DNA of 64,000 bases from Actinobaculum massiliense. Lineage in GTDB: Bacteria > Actinomycetota > Actinomycetes > Actinomycetales > Actinomycetaceae. The stretch is from the NCBI RefSeq assembly GCF_001457435.1, contig NZ_LN881717.1, forward strand, positions 1,125,339 to 1,189,338, written 5' to 3'. The notes beneath the pieces were generated by a model. The model had not been told where the DNA came from and did not search any database. It saw only the letters and a program-made list of their open reading frames with translations. Position 1 is the first letter of the stretch; each line of letters begins with the position of its first letter. Made by a program: the position numbers and the translations under genes. Below, piece by piece: positions 7,620 through 17,617 of the stretch.

Positions 7620-9572
7620 CTAGGCACCGGCTCTATCTGCGGGCTCTTCGACCTCGGTCGGTTGGGCGGGTTGCGTCGGCGTCGGCGTCAACGTGGGCTC
7701 GGGAGCAACACCCACGAATAGCGTCACGCTACTACCAACCTCAACCTTGCGCCCCGCCTCAATAGACGTGTCCACCACCGTGTTGATCTGCGACGGGTCC
7801 TGCACGGGCTGGTCGATGCGGTTCACCACCGTCAGGCCGGCCTCCTTGAGGGTCGACGTCGCCGCTTCTGGCGAATAACCAACCACGTCAGGAACCTCGG
7901 TCTGTCCACTCGCGATGTAGATGACGATTTGGGTGCCCGGGGCGACTTCTTCACCAGCAGCGGGCGAGGTGCGAACAATCTTGTTCTTCGCCTGCGTCGG
8001 ATCATCGACGATCGTCTGGTCGCCAATGCTCAGCTCGGCATTTTCAAAAGCATTGCGGGCCTGATCAAAGGTGAAACCAGTAACGTTGGGGACCTTCACG
8101 GACGAAGGCCCGGAGGAGAAGCGAACCGTGATGGTTTGCCCCAACTCAACGCGGGTCCCCACCGAAGGATCCGAGGAAACGAAGTCGCCCTTAGCGACGG
8201 TGTCCGAACCGACGTCGGTTCCGCGCTGGAACACGAGGCCGGCATTCTCGATCTCGCGCCGGGCCTGGGATTCGGTCATGCCCGTCATATCGGGCACCGA
8301 AACAATTTCTGCCTGCGTTTGGGTGGGCGTCGGGGCGGGCGCGGGGCCACGATTATTGAGGAATAGCCAGCCTCCAACACAGGCGGCGATGAGGAGCAAA
8401 ACAATGGCAAGCCAGATGGGCCATTTGCTCTTCTTCTCCTCTGCCGGGCGCCCCGACGTCGTCGGAATTTGCCCCGTGGAATAGGCGGGGTAATTGCCCG
8501 TGCTGTAGGCGGGGTAGTTTCCGGTTCCCGAGGCGCCGGGATACGTGCCGGTGTGGGAACCGGCGACGCCCGGGTAGGTACTCGTTTGGGTTGCCGCGCC
8601 ACCCGGGATACCGAAGGCGCGAGTCGCGGCACCATAGGCTTGGGTCGCCGCGGGAGCGTTTCCGGGAACCATGTGGTTCGAAGTCCACGAGGTGACGGCC
8701 GGAGCCGCAACGCCTTCTCCACGCGCTGCCGCCAGCAAATCCTCGCGGAACTCGACCGCCGTCTGGTAGCGGTCATCGCGGTTTTTGGCGAGCGCCTTCA
8801 TAACGACGCGGTCGATGGAATCGGGAATGTCGGGGGCGAGCTGGGACGCTGGTTGGGGAGTTTCGGACACGTGCTGGTAAGCCACCGCAACCGCGGAATC
8901 TCCGACGAAGGGCGGCTTGCCGGTCAAAAGTTCGTAAAGCACGCAACCGGTTGAATATAGGTCTGAGCGCGCATCTACCACTTCGCCGCGGGCCTGTTCA
9001 GGCGAAAGGTACTGCGCGGTACCGACCACGGAATTGGTCTGCGTCATAGTGGCGGCAGAATCGGTAATGGCTCGCGCGATGCCGAAATCCATCACCTTGA
9101 CCTTGCCGTCGGTGGTCAACATGATGTTTCCGGGCTTGATATCGCGGTGGATGATGCCTTCGCGATGCGAGTATTCAAGTGCGGAAAGAACGCCAACGAC
9201 GATCTGCACAGCCTCCCCGATCGGAACGGGATCGTGGCCCTCAAGGAGCGAGGCGACAGTGCGTCCCTTCACGAGCTCCATCACGATATAGGGAAGTGGA
9301 ATTTCGGTTCCTGAGCTCGACTCAACGATCTCTTCGCCGGTGTCGTAAACGGACACGATGGACGGGTGATTGAGCGCCGCCGCAGACTGTGCTTCACGGC
9401 GGAATCGCGCGAGGAAAGTGGCGTCCTGGGCCAGGTCACCGCGCAGGATCTTGATACCGACGGTCCGCGAGAGCCGGGTGTCGTAGCCGCGGTGCACCTC
9501 AGCCATGCCGCCGCGTCCGATGAGATCACCGACCTCGTAGCGGTTTCCGAGTACGCGGGGAATATCAGTCAC
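7620..9572 (-). CDS. pknB: PASTA-domain serine/threonine protein kinase
   Basis: 650 residues. Kinase domain about 10-275: glycine loop IGRGGMAEVHRG, catalytic Lys in VGIKIL, HRDIKPGNIM catalytic loop, DFGIAR, and APE-equivalent SPEQARGE. A linker rich in TGTYPG/TGNYPAYS repeats precedes one membrane helix (WPIWLAIVLLLIAACVGGWLFL). Outside the cell are three PASTA domains (VSVPDMTGMTESQAR, VKVPNVTGFTFDQAR, EVPDVVGYSPEAAT) that in the family bind muropeptides. It regulates growth and division through phosphorylation of, for example, FHA proteins. It is the last gene of the fhaA-pknB operon. No second kinase (pknA) sits next to it, unlike mycobacteria. Confidence 0.96.
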   Translation of the reverse strand: MTDIPRVLGNRYEVGDLIGRGGMAEVHRGYDTRLSRTVGIKILRGDLAQDATFLARFRREAQSAAALNHPSIVSVYDTGEEIVESSSGTEIPLPYIVMELVKGRTVASLLEGHDPVPIGEAVQIVVGVLSALEYSHREGIIHRDIKPGNIMLTTDGKVKVMDFGIARAITDSAATMTQTNSVVGTAQYLSPEQARGEVVDARSDLYSTGCVLYELLTGKPPFVGDSAVAVAYQHVSETPQPASQLAPDIPDSIDRVVMKALAKNRDDRYQTAVEFREDLLAAARGEGVAAPAVTSWTSNHMVPGNAPAATQAYGAATRAFGIPGGAATQTSTYPGVAGSHTGTYPGASGTGNYPAYSTGNYPAYSTGQIPTTSGRPAEEKKSKWPIWLAIVLLLIAACVGGWLFLNNRGPAPAPTPTQTQAEIVSVPDMTGMTESQARREIENAGLVFQRGTDVGSDTVAKGDFVSSDPSVGTRVELGQTITVRFSSGPSSVKVPNVTGFTFDQARNAFENAELSIGDQTIVDDPTQAKNKIVRTSPAAGEEVAPGTQIVIYIASGQTEVPDVVGYSPEAATSTLKEAGLTVVNRIDQPVQDPSQINTVVDTSIEAGRKVEVGSSVTLFVGVAPEPTLTPTPTQPAQPTEVEEPADRAGA

Positions 9573-9625
9573 GTCGCGTCACCTTTCTCCTCTTTAGCCA
9601 ATCTCGCGTTAGCGCTTGTCAAAGC

Positions 9626-11083
9626 CTAACGCAGCTTCGTTTCCAAGATCTTTTTCGCGATAGGGGCGCAGACGGATCCGCCGTCGCCGCCCCAACCCTT
9701 ATGGCCCGCATTTTCCACGAACACGGTTATCGAATACGTGCGGTCCCCAATTGTTGCATTGGCGACGAACCACGTATGCGGCGGGGTTTGGGCGTTGATT
9801 TCCGCGGTGCCGGTTTTGCCCTGCACCTCAACGCCGTCGATAGCGGCTCTTTTCCCGGTTCCATTCTTCACTTCATCCGCCATCATTTGCTGCATATATT
9901 TCGCGGTATCTTCGCTCATCGGGGTAGAAAATACCTCGGGTTGCGTTTGGGAAATCTGTTCCAGATCCGCGGTAAGAGTGCGCTTGACCCCGTAGGGCTT
10001 CATTAAGACGCCGTTGTTGGCGATAGCCATGGCGATCATCGTCATTTGCATGGGGGTAACGCGGATGTCGCGCTGGCCAAATGAATCCATCGCAAGTGCG
10101 GCGGAATCTTCGGGCTGGGGGAAACGCGATGCAGAAACCGGTAGCGGCGTGGTGAATGATTGATTGAAACCAAACTTCTCCGCTTGGGCGATCATTTTCT
10201 CGGCGCCAACACTGATGCCGCCGATCGCAAACGGAGTGTTGCAAGACTGCGAAAATGCCTGGTTGAGCTTTACCTTGCCGGAGCCGTCGCCGCAGGGAAG
10301 CCGGCCGGGATTATAAATAACGTGCGTCGTCCCCTGCGGCGAAAATTCCGTCGGAGCTTCCACTTCGGTATCCGGCGTAATGTTCAGGTTTTCCATCATT
10401 GCCACGGAAGTGAGCAACTTGAACGACGAGCCGGGAGCGTACTGGTCACCGCCGGTCGCCCGATCAACCATTGGTTCGTTGGGATCTTCCCGTAGCGCCT
10501 CATACGATGATTCCGCGCTTTCGCGCGAGTGTACAGCGATGCTGTTCGGGTCATAGCTTGGGCTGGTGTATTGGGTAAGGATCTCACCCGTGTGGGCGTC
10601 GGCAATGACAACGGCGCCGCGTTGCCCAGCCATTGCGTCATGAGCGGCCTGTTGCAATTCGGGATCGATCGTCAGTTCCACCCCGCCGCCCTGCGGCTGC
10701 GATCCGGTGAAAAGCTCTTGAATTCGTTGTACCGCGAGCGAATCATCGGAGCCGCCCAGCACACCGTTCATTGCTGCCTCAATACCCGTCATTGAGTTGA
10801 AGGCGGTTGAGAAGTAGCCGGTGAGATTAGCGTAAAGCGCACCTTGAGTGTAAACGCGCTGGTAGGAATACGCATCGTTCGAAGGTTCCGAGGTTGCGAT
10901 AGCTTCTCCGCCGACGACGATCGGACCGCGTTGCGTGCCGTACTGCTTGTAAAGAGTCCGTACATTCCAGGGATTGGCGTTCAAGCTTCGCGCACTGAAG
11001 AACTGGATATACGTTGCGGATGCGGCAAGTGCCAAAAACATCACGCAGACGACGGCAACGAGCTGGCGAATCGGCTTATTCAT
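9626..11083 (-). CDS. pbpA: Penicillin-binding protein 2 (PbpA-type transpeptidase)
   Basis: 485 residues from ATG 11083. N-terminal membrane anchor (QLVAVVCVMFLALAASATYIQFF), dimerisation domain, then the transpeptidase domain with SXXK in GSSFKLL, SXN in SQSCNT and KTG in QGKTGTAE. Cross-links peptidoglycan in the periplasmic space, together with the adjacent FtsW/RodA glycosyltransferase. The ATG overlaps the end of ftsW by eight bases (ATGAATAA) after an AAGGGGG site. An upstream in-frame GTG-type start would give seven more residues. Confidence 0.95.
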   Translation of the reverse strand: MNKPIRQLVAVVCVMFLALAASATYIQFFSARSLNANPWNVRTLYKQYGTQRGPIVVGGEAIATSEPSNDAYSYQRVYTQGALYANLTGYFSTAFNSMTGIEAAMNGVLGGSDDSLAVQRIQELFTGSQPQGGGVELTIDPELQQAAHDAMAGQRGAVVIADAHTGEILTQYTSPSYDPNSIAVHSRESAESSYEALREDPNEPMVDRATGGDQYAPGSSFKLLTSVAMMENLNITPDTEVEAPTEFSPQGTTHVIYNPGRLPCGDGSGKVKLNQAFSQSCNTPFAIGGISVGAEKMIAQAEKFGFNQSFTTPLPVSASRFPQPEDSAALAMDSFGQRDIRVTPMQMTMIAMAIANNGVLMKPYGVKRTLTADLEQISQTQPEVFSTPMSEDTAKYMQQMMADEVKNGTGKRAAIDGVEVQGKTGTAEINAQTPPHTWFVANATIGDRTYSITVFVENAGHKGWGGDGGSVCAPIAKKILETKLR

Positions 11084-12674
11084 CGGTGCTGGCCCCCTTT
11101 GCATTTCGCGGGTGGGACGGTTCGGTAGCTTTCTGCTTGCTCGTTAAAAGCTCGGAATTATTACTTTGGACGGGCTGAGAGTGGCGGGTAGCGACGGCGT
11201 CGTCCCCATTACCCCAACCTAGGCCGGAAGCGAGCGACGATGATGGCACGGTTGCGTGAGTTTGTGTGGGGTCGGAAGAAATGTCGGAATCTTCGCTGTG
11301 GCTGGTGGAGGCGATCGCCTCGATCTCATCCGTCGAGGGAATCGCCGCAGCGTGGGCCGGACGGCGTGAAACATCGGAAAGCCGTAACAAGAGCCCCACG
11401 ACGATCCAGTTGGATATAAGAGCGGAACCGCCCTGAGCGAGGAACGGTAATGCGAGACCGGTGAGGGGAATAAGGCGCGTAACGCCGCCGACCACGATAA
11501 AGCACTGGATCGCGATCACGAACGCGAGGCCGGAGGCCAGAAGTTTGCCGACGCCGTCGCGCAATTGGATGGCGGTTCGCATTCCGCGGCCCACGAAAAG
11601 AATGTTGAGCGAGAGAATGGCCAAAACCCCAACTAATCCGAGTTCTTCAGCGAACGAGGCGAAGATGAAATCGGATTGCGCCGCGTAAACAAGGTTGGGG
11701 TAACCCTTGCCTAGACCGGTTCCGAATAGGCCACCCGAGGCCATACCGAACCAGCCCTGGACGAGTTGATAGGAACCGCCGGCTGAGCCGTAGATATCGG
11801 GATCAAATGCGTCCATCCAGATATTGAAGCGGGCCCGTACGTGTGGAACCGTCGTCGCGATGAAACTGACCCCCGCAACGGTGAGAATTCCGCCCATAAT
11901 GAGCCAGCTGATGCGCTCGGTAGCCACCCAAAGCATGGCGACGAAAAGCCCGAAGAATAGAAGGGCCGTTCCGAAATCGCGCTGGAAAACGAGCACCGCC
12001 ATGCACATTGCCCAAGCGGCGAGGAGCGGAACGATGTGGCGTAGCTTAGGGAAGCGAATGCCAAGAATTTTTGGGCCGGCGAGCGAGAGATTATCGCGTT
12101 CGGTGACCAGATAGGCGGCGAAGAATACGGCGAAGCAAATCTTCGCGAGTTCGGCGGGCTGGAACGAGAATCCCGCCACGCGTATCCAGAGCCGCGCGCC
12201 ATTGATGGTTCGCCCCACGCCGGGAAGCAGAGGCAAAAGTAGCAACAAAATACCTACCACAAGCGCTGACCACTTGTAGTTGCGAAGCATTCGATAATTC
12301 CGCGTTAGCATCACGGTGAGAACAAAGAGCACGAGGCCAGCGCCGGTCAGGATGAGCTGTGAGCGTGCCCCGTGGGTATCGGCGGCGGAGTCAATGCGAT
12401 AGATCATTGCCAGGCCGAGAAGATTCAGAGCCAGAGCAATTGGGAAAAGCACGGGATCTGCGTACGGAACCATCCACCTAATGACCAGGTGAACGGTCAA
12501 AACTACCACCAGGCCGATAATTCCGAGCTGTGTGAGCTGCGGCGGGAGCCCCTCGTTACCGAGGCCGTCCCACACTAGGCAGTAGGCGGCGAGGCCTAGC
12601 CCCAGAGCGGTTAAGAGGAGCAAAAGCTCTGGAATACGGCCCTTTCGCGCCGGTGCGGATACAACAACGCTCAC
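11076..12674 (-). CDS. ftsW: FtsW/RodA/SpoVE-family peptidoglycan glycosyltransferase
   Basis: 532 residues, GTG start at 12674 just behind the pstP stop. Ten or more membrane helices, with the SEDS hallmarks FQPAELAKICFAVFFAAYL and RDFGTALLFFG (catalytic Asp region) and GLALPFLAQGGSALISNW near the end. It polymerises lipid II with the partner PbpA encoded next. The last about 110 residues form a cytoplasmic low-complexity tail (ATVPSSSLASGLGWGN...) that includes a dispersed-element copy read as NNSELLTSK. Another element copy at 12515 is read within the second membrane helix. Confidence 0.95.
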   Translation of the reverse strand: MSVVVSAPARKGRIPELLLLLTALGLGLAAYCLVWDGLGNEGLPPQLTQLGIIGLVVVLTVHLVIRWMVPYADPVLFPIALALNLLGLAMIYRIDSAADTHGARSQLILTGAGLVLFVLTVMLTRNYRMLRNYKWSALVVGILLLLLPLLPGVGRTINGARLWIRVAGFSFQPAELAKICFAVFFAAYLVTERDNLSLAGPKILGIRFPKLRHIVPLLAAWAMCMAVLVFQRDFGTALLFFGLFVAMLWVATERISWLIMGGILTVAGVSFIATTVPHVRARFNIWMDAFDPDIYGSAGGSYQLVQGWFGMASGGLFGTGLGKGYPNLVYAAQSDFIFASFAEELGLVGVLAILSLNILFVGRGMRTAIQLRDGVGKLLASGLAFVIAIQCFIVVGGVTRLIPLTGLALPFLAQGGSALISNWIVVGLLLRLSDVSRRPAHAAAIPSTDEIEAIASTSHSEDSDISSDPTQTHATVPSSSLASGLGWGNGDDAVATRHSQPVQSNNSELLTSKQKATEPSHPRNAKGASTDE

Positions 12675-12676
12675 TC

Positions 12677-14014
12677 TTACTCACCGGCTTCCGAACTATT
12701 TGATGATTCCGCCGAATTTGCGGAGGGCGTTGCCGGGGCTGCGGGTGACGGTGAGGATTCCGTTTCCGAAGGTGAAGACGTTGCCTCATCAGGCACAACC
12801 TGGGATTTCAGATTCTCGACGACGTCGCGAATTTCCGCCAACGAACCACGCGTAATAGGTTGCTCGAGGCGATCCTGGGCCACCGGCGTGAGATCCTCGA
12901 CGAGCAAGCCGGTCTCCTCGATTGGCGAGGAAAGATGTAGCGATCCGATCACCTGGGGAATACCGCGATAAATCAAGACTCGTCCGCTATCTGTACCGAC
13001 GTAAAAACGTGACTGGGTCCAGCGGTATGCGAAGAAGCACCCAGCCACCAGCAGAGCGAGGACGGCCAGGGCGGCCGTGAGCCCGGCCAGGCCGAAACGT
13101 TGCTTATGTGAGGTTTTGGTATTCGCGGAATCTTCGGTCGCGAGATTCGCAGAATTCGCGGAATTATTGCCGGCGGTGAGTTTGGCGGCGCGTGCAGCCG
13201 CGGAGGTCCCGCCGCGCGTTGGCCTTCGGTAATCATGGGCCGCACTCCCAACGACGACGGCCTGAGACGGGCCGTGTTCGCCGTCGGTATCCTCGAGCAC
13301 ATCCGCTAAAACTACCGTCACGTTATCCGGGGCACCCGCGGCAAGTGCCAGGTCGATAAGGTGTTCACCAAGCTCATGGAGATCTTCGATCATTGCCATG
13401 GCGTGCGAAATCGTATCGAGTGTGACGACGCCGAAAAGTCCGTCGGAACACAAGAGCCAGCGATCCCCGGGCTGTGCCTCGCGGATTGATTCGTCGAGCT
13501 CAACCTCGCCTGGGGTATCGCCGAGGGCACGCATAATGACGTTTCGCTGCGGATGATGCTCGGCTTCTTCGGGGGTGAGTTGCCCGTGATCGACCAGGTA
13601 CTGAACCAGGGTATGGTCGTGCGTTACCTGCTTCATCTCACCGCCGCGCATGAGATATGCGCGCGAATCCCCAATGTGGATCATTCCAAGCTTATTTGAG
13701 GAGCGCAAAATCGCGATGCAGGTGGTGCCGAGGCCTGCCAATTTGGGGTTCTCCGCCACCCGCCCCAGCATATCTTCGTGGGCGTCGTTGACGGCTTTGC
13801 GCAGTAGCGGTAGCAGGTCGTCTGCGGCATGTGAATCGTCTATTTCAGCCAGATGCGAGATTGCGACAGACGATGCGACGTCGCCGGCGGCCGCGCCACC
13901 CATGCCGTCAGCAACAGCAATGAGGTGCGGGGAAGCGTAACCGGCGTCCTGATTGTTGCTCCGAACTAGGCCGACGTCGGAAAACGCAGCATACCGCAGT
14001 CGAATATCACTCAA
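12677..14014 (-). CDS. pstP: PP2C-type serine/threonine phosphatase
   Basis: 445 residues. PP2C domain about 1-240 with metal-binding motifs RSNNQDA, VADGMGGAAAGD, GDSRAYLM, LCSDGLFG and GAPDNVTVV. A membrane helix (GLAGLTAALAVLALLVAGCFFAYRW) follows, then an extracytoplasmic domain of about 70 residues and a Ser/Pro/Glu-rich tail (SSPSETESSPSPAAP...). It reverses PknB phosphorylation. It overlaps fhaB (14011) by four bases. The linker NSANSANLATEDSANTK and the tail ANSAESSNSSEAGE are encoded by dispersed-element copies (for example 13127). Confidence 0.95.
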   Translation of the reverse strand: MSDIRLRYAAFSDVGLVRSNNQDAGYASPHLIAVADGMGGAAAGDVASSVAISHLAEIDDSHAADDLLPLLRKAVNDAHEDMLGRVAENPKLAGLGTTCIAILRSSNKLGMIHIGDSRAYLMRGGEMKQVTHDHTLVQYLVDHGQLTPEEAEHHPQRNVIMRALGDTPGEVELDESIREAQPGDRWLLCSDGLFGVVTLDTISHAMAMIEDLHELGEHLIDLALAAGAPDNVTVVLADVLEDTDGEHGPSQAVVVGSAAHDYRRPTRGGTSAAARAAKLTAGNNSANSANLATEDSANTKTSHKQRFGLAGLTAALAVLALLVAGCFFAYRWTQSRFYVGTDSGRVLIYRGIPQVIGSLHLSSPIEETGLLVEDLTPVAQDRLEQPITRGSLAEIRDVVENLKSQVVPDEATSSPSETESSPSPAAPATPSANSAESSNSSEAGE

Positions 14015-14511
14015 ACTTGTAGCTCCATCGTGGTTTTCCCGATCGTGACCTGCACTCCGGGCGTGAGGGCAACGGGCTCATTAATGCGCGCCCCGCCGAT
14101 ATACGTTCCATTTGTTGACTGCAAATCCTCGATCCACCAGTACCCGTCGCGGAAGAAAAGTTTTGCATGCCGCGAAGAAGCGTAGGAATCATCGAGTACG
14201 AGGGAGGAATCAGGGGAGCGCCCGATCAGCAAAGGTGATCGACTCAGCGGAAGAACCGTACCCGTTAGGGGTCCGCCGACCACAGCGATGACTGGCTGCG
14301 GGATCAGTCTTGCGGGTTCTGGTGGAACCTCCGCAGGGGCGGAATCTTCGTGATGCGTTTCGGGCGCGCGACCGTGTTTCGACGACGTCGACTTCCGAGC
14401 ACGAATTGCGGTCCCCGAGGTATCTCGCCGCACCACCATCACAATTCCGAGAACGAAAATCCAGGTGAGAGCGAGGAAACCAAAACGCAATAAGGTGAGA
14501 AAAAGGTTCAT
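14011..14511 (-). CDS. fhaB: FHA-domain membrane protein (FhaB/FipA-like)
   Basis: 166 residues. N-terminal membrane helix (LFLTLLRFGFLALTWIFVLGIVMVV), a basic/acidic linker, and a C-terminal FHA domain with LLIGRSPDSSLVLDDSYASSRHAKL and LQSTNGTYIGG, the phosphothreonine-binding loops. It binds phosphorylated partners of the PknB pathway and links kinase signalling to cell division. It lies between fhaA and pstP with tiny gaps or overlaps. The linker EDSAPAE contains a dispersed-element variant (14341). Confidence 0.93.
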   Translation of the reverse strand: MNLFLTLLRFGFLALTWIFVLGIVMVVRRDTSGTAIRARKSTSSKHGRAPETHHEDSAPAEVPPEPARLIPQPVIAVVGGPLTGTVLPLSRSPLLIGRSPDSSLVLDDSYASSRHAKLFFRDGYWWIEDLQSTNGTYIGGARINEPVALTPGVQVTIGKTTMELQV

Positions 14512-14514
14512 CGT

Positions 14515-15210
14515 CTAAGCGCTTTCGCCTTCCCAAAACATGATGTGCGTACGTCCGATCGTGATCGTGTTCCCGTCCACCAACGTGGCTGCCGGCACCC
14601 GATGGCCCTCAACATACGTACCGTTCGTTGAATCCAAGTCGGTGGCAATTACGCCGTTCGGCGTTACCTGCAATTCGAGGTGTCGGCGCGAAACACCGGA
14701 ATCATCGATGGTGATATCGCAATCGGATCCGCGCCCAATGATCGTCGTCGTTCCCGTGAGGATATAGCGATCCTTGCCTATCTGGATCATTGGATTTTCT
14801 TCCGAGGCGACGTTCGAGGTTGCGGGAGCGACGGCGCCGCGGGTCGTCTTCGTCAAAACTTTCACGGAACCTTCGCGGACCGCAGGATCTTCGGAGAATA
14901 AGATTCTGATTGCCCCAACGAAGAGGTAATCCTGGCTAGTTGCGTGCTCGGCTAACGCGTGCTCGAACTCGTCGATAAGTGCGTCTTCCCCCCAGTTCTC
15001 AACTCGTTCAAGATCCGGGGTTGCCAGTAGAACACTGAATTCGTTCGGGGAGATCGTCCGATCGCGAGAGAGCCTCGCAACGTCCCGATCCATCGATTTC
15101 TTCATCTCGGTGAGGATTTCCACGGGTTTTAGCTCCGAATGGAAGGCGCGAAAGGCGCCAGCCACGGCATTTTCCACGCCTTTCTCAAACCTGCCAAACG
15201 CGCCACTCAT
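14515..15210 (-). CDS. fhaA: FhaA-type DUF3662/FHA-domain protein
   Basis: 231 residues from ATG 15210 (GAAAGG about six nt upstream; the frame opens nine codons earlier). The N-terminal DUF3662 domain (FGRFEKGVENAVAGAFRAFHSELKPVEI...) is joined by a short linker to a C-terminal FHA domain (TIIGRGSDCDITIDDSGVSRRHLEL, DLDSTNGTYVEG). The family interacts with MurJ and other wall-synthesis partners when they are phosphorylated. It is the first gene of the minus-strand wall/division operon, and its promoter should lie in 15211-15350. The linker is much shorter than in Mycobacterium FhaA. Confidence 0.94.
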   Translation of the reverse strand: MSGAFGRFEKGVENAVAGAFRAFHSELKPVEILTEMKKSMDRDVARLSRDRTISPNEFSVLLATPDLERVENWGEDALIDEFEHALAEHATSQDYLFVGAIRILFSEDPAVREGSVKVLTKTTRGAVAPATSNVASEENPMIQIGKDRYILTGTTTIIGRGSDCDITIDDSGVSRRHLELQVTPNGVIATDLDSTNGTYVEGHRVPAATLVDGNTITIGRTHIMFWEGESA

Positions 15211-15524
15211 CGCACGACCTTTCCGTCTTTTCTCCACCTCAACCTAAATCCTAGCGAACGGGAGACCATCGCGCGGAATTCATGGGCTTTCTCGAGATGT
15301 AGCTTTCTGCGACTGGCCCGATGCTTTGGCTCCCACACTTCGCGCCGAGGAGTATAAACGCGGAATTATCGGTGAGAAAGGAGGGGCGGAGGACGTTTCT
15401 TCCCGTTCCTTGCGATGGTTCCGCGTTTGTGCGACCGTCAACACATTGGTTTTGCTTGGAATCTGGTTTTTTGACCTATAAGCTGGAGTTCGCGCTTAAT
15501 TGTCGATTACCGGCAGTTAATCAT

Positions 15525-15611
15525 GCTCGAGTGGCGGAATTGGTAGACGCGCACGGTTCAGGTCCGTGTGCTCGTGAGGGCGTGGGGGTTCGAGTCCCCC
15601 CTCGAGCACCA
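15525..15611 (+). tRNA. tRNA-Leu (CAG)
   Basis: Class II tRNA with a long variable arm. Acceptor GCTCGAG (15525-15531) pairs with CTCGAGC (15601-15607), discriminator A and encoded CCA. Anticodon stem CACGG/CCGTG closes loop TTCAGGT, giving anticodon CAG. T arm GGGGGTTCGAGTCCCCC is intact. It sits beside fhaA as in many actinobacteria. Confidence 0.97.
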
Positions 15612-15626
15612 AGTAAATAGAAGAAG

Positions 15627-15661
15627 TGGCGTAGTTTCAGCGGAAACTGCGTCATTTTTTT
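15627..15661 (+). terminator. Terminator after tRNA-Leu
   Basis: Stem TGGCGTAGTTTC/GGAAACTGCGTCA with wobble pairs and an AGC loop (15627-15654), followed by seven or eight T. Confidence 0.85.
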
Positions 15662-15716
15662 CGGCCGGACGGCCGGTCGCGTTGCCGTTGCCCTTGGTTT
15701 TTGCAGAGCCGAGTAA

Positions 15717-17105
15717 CTAAAGGATAACGCCGGGATGTGCGCTTTTTACTGCGGCGAGGTCAAAGCCTTGGCGCTCCAAGATGATTCCGAGACGTTCGGT
15801 TAAACCGCATATATTCCACGGAAGGTCGGGGAGAACGGGGTTGAGATTTCGGCCCAGCGCTGACCAATTCCCGCAGAACCTCCATTCTTCACCCCTTTGA
15901 TCCCAAATATGGAAAGGCGAGGGCGGCTCGGTGAAGGGAATGACGGTGTCGCGGAAGTGAAGATCATCCGCGCGCGCGATAATTTCCGACCAGCCAACGG
16001 ATTTTCGCTCGTGAGCCCGCGCGGCATCACGCGCGATCTGGCTGGGTTCCAAATGAACGACGCCGTCGTACTCGATGGCGAGCCGATAGGCAGTGAGTTG
16101 CAAATCTGGGGTGCGGAGACTGTTGGGGAGCACTGTTATGGGCTTATTGACGGACGGTTCAGGAAAACCCGCCGCGACGATGACGAGGCGCGACGTCGTT
16201 TCCATTGGTGAATCCGCGCCGACCCGAGCATGGCGAAGCGCTGCTCGCGCCATCGGCAGGCCACGAATTTTCCGATGTTTTCGCACCGCACTCCGGAGCG
16301 AATCCATCGTCGAGTATGGATTTGTTCGCGCTTCGAACTGTTCCCGCGGCACGCGTAAAAGATGGTCAGCAACCTGCGTCGCCTCCATCAGGCTCAAACT
16401 CTTGCACAAATCTAGGAATGTTCGCTCTCTGGTCATGATACGCAATTCGGTGCCCGAGGAGACGTGGCGGATTAAGACGACGTCGTCGGCGGGAAGTTCA
16501 CCGAAACCCCAACGAACCTGACCTACGATTTTCCCGCGGCGCTTCACGCCGTTGCGTAGGTGGACGGGGGCGTCGGGTTCCCACACTGCGAGGCGGCTCG
16601 GGAGTGGCAGGCCCCAGACGCGGGCAGCGGAAACATGGGTGATAACGGCGCTGGGATGTTTGCGTGTGAGGGCGGCGAGGAAATCAAGTTCGGTGACGAC
16701 GACGGACGAAAGCGCGTAGAAACCCCGGGCTACCCGTTTGAAGTGTCGACCGCGCAATAGGCAGTAGGGGACGCCTTGCAGAAGGGCCTCTTGTGGCGTG
16801 AAAACGCGCAGGCCAAGGAGCGTTTCGAGGGTGCGGATACCTATTGTCGAATCTGGCGGTTGCCGGCCGGAAGTGGATTGTGCACGCGAGCTATCGACGC
16901 CGGCGCTGCCAGCCGGGAGTACCGGTGGAGCGCCTTGTGGTACCGGGAAATTCTGTGGAAGCGGACCGCCCTCTGGCGCCGGGCGCCGTTGCGACGGGGG
17001 GACGTTTCGCGGCCCGGAAAGCGGGAGCGGACGGCGAAAGAAAACGGCACCGGGGACCTCGGAGAGCCCGAGGACTCTCAACAGGCACCTTGAGAAGAAA
17101 AGCAT
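15717..17105 (-). CDS. AbiEi-like/DUF559-type hypothetical protein
   Basis: The conserved part begins near 16,870 (TLETLLGLRVFTPQEALLQG), a winged-helix AbiEi-like N-terminal domain with the RHFKRVARGFYAL turn, then THVSAARVWGLPLPSR and a C-terminal part with LAIEYDGVVHLEPSQIARDAARAHE. That last stretch resembles DUF559/Vsr-like nuclease folds (E-Y-D-G). Such stand-alone proteins are common in actinobacteria and of unproven function. The start is uncertain. The frame is open to 17,357, but the first about 160 residues are proline/arginine-rich and may not be translated. I give ATG 17105 as a compromise without a clear ribosome site. Confidence 0.7.
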   Translation of the reverse strand: MLFFSRCLLRVLGLSEVPGAVFFRRPLPLSGPRNVPPSQRRPAPEGGPLPQNFPVPQGAPPVLPAGSAGVDSSRAQSTSGRQPPDSTIGIRTLETLLGLRVFTPQEALLQGVPYCLLRGRHFKRVARGFYALSSVVVTELDFLAALTRKHPSAVITHVSAARVWGLPLPSRLAVWEPDAPVHLRNGVKRRGKIVGQVRWGFGELPADDVVLIRHVSSGTELRIMTRERTFLDLCKSLSLMEATQVADHLLRVPREQFEARTNPYSTMDSLRSAVRKHRKIRGLPMARAALRHARVGADSPMETTSRLVIVAAGFPEPSVNKPITVLPNSLRTPDLQLTAYRLAIEYDGVVHLEPSQIARDAARAHERKSVGWSEIIARADDLHFRDTVIPFTEPPSPFHIWDQRGEEWRFCGNWSALGRNLNPVLPDLPWNICGLTERLGIILERQGFDLAAVKSAHPGVIL

Positions 17106-17617
17106 GGTCTGCTGATGAAAGACGCTTTTACCCGGGGATTTAGAAGCTGCAGGGGATCCCAAAAGCGCCTCTTCTGAAAAGGGACCCCTTCTGGGATGCG
17201 GCACGCGGCGCGGTTTTGTTCGCGCCGGGGATCTGGGTGGGCGCGGAGACTGCGATGGGGGAGGCGAGCTGGCTGAGCAACCTCGATCTTCACGTTTAGC
17301 GGTATTGGACCGAATTCTTTTCGATTGGTGAGTAATGTTCATGGCGACAATTTGCATCAAAACAAGCCGTCGCGTTGCCCCCGAGAGCGAACCTGTGGAT
17401 AACTATGACGCGAGCCGTTTTGTGGAACGATTCCTATCCCCCACCTCCCCCTCGATAATTCCGTTTTAATCGCCGGACAGCGCCAGCTCCGCCGTGCCAC
17501 CCTGGCCCCGATCATTCCGCACTTTCTCTGGATTCCTCCTCCCGTCTCCGGTTTCCCGGCCGGGAAACGGCCTAATCGCGTCTCGCTCGGGGAGGATTCG
17601 AAGAAGGTAAGGGGCCA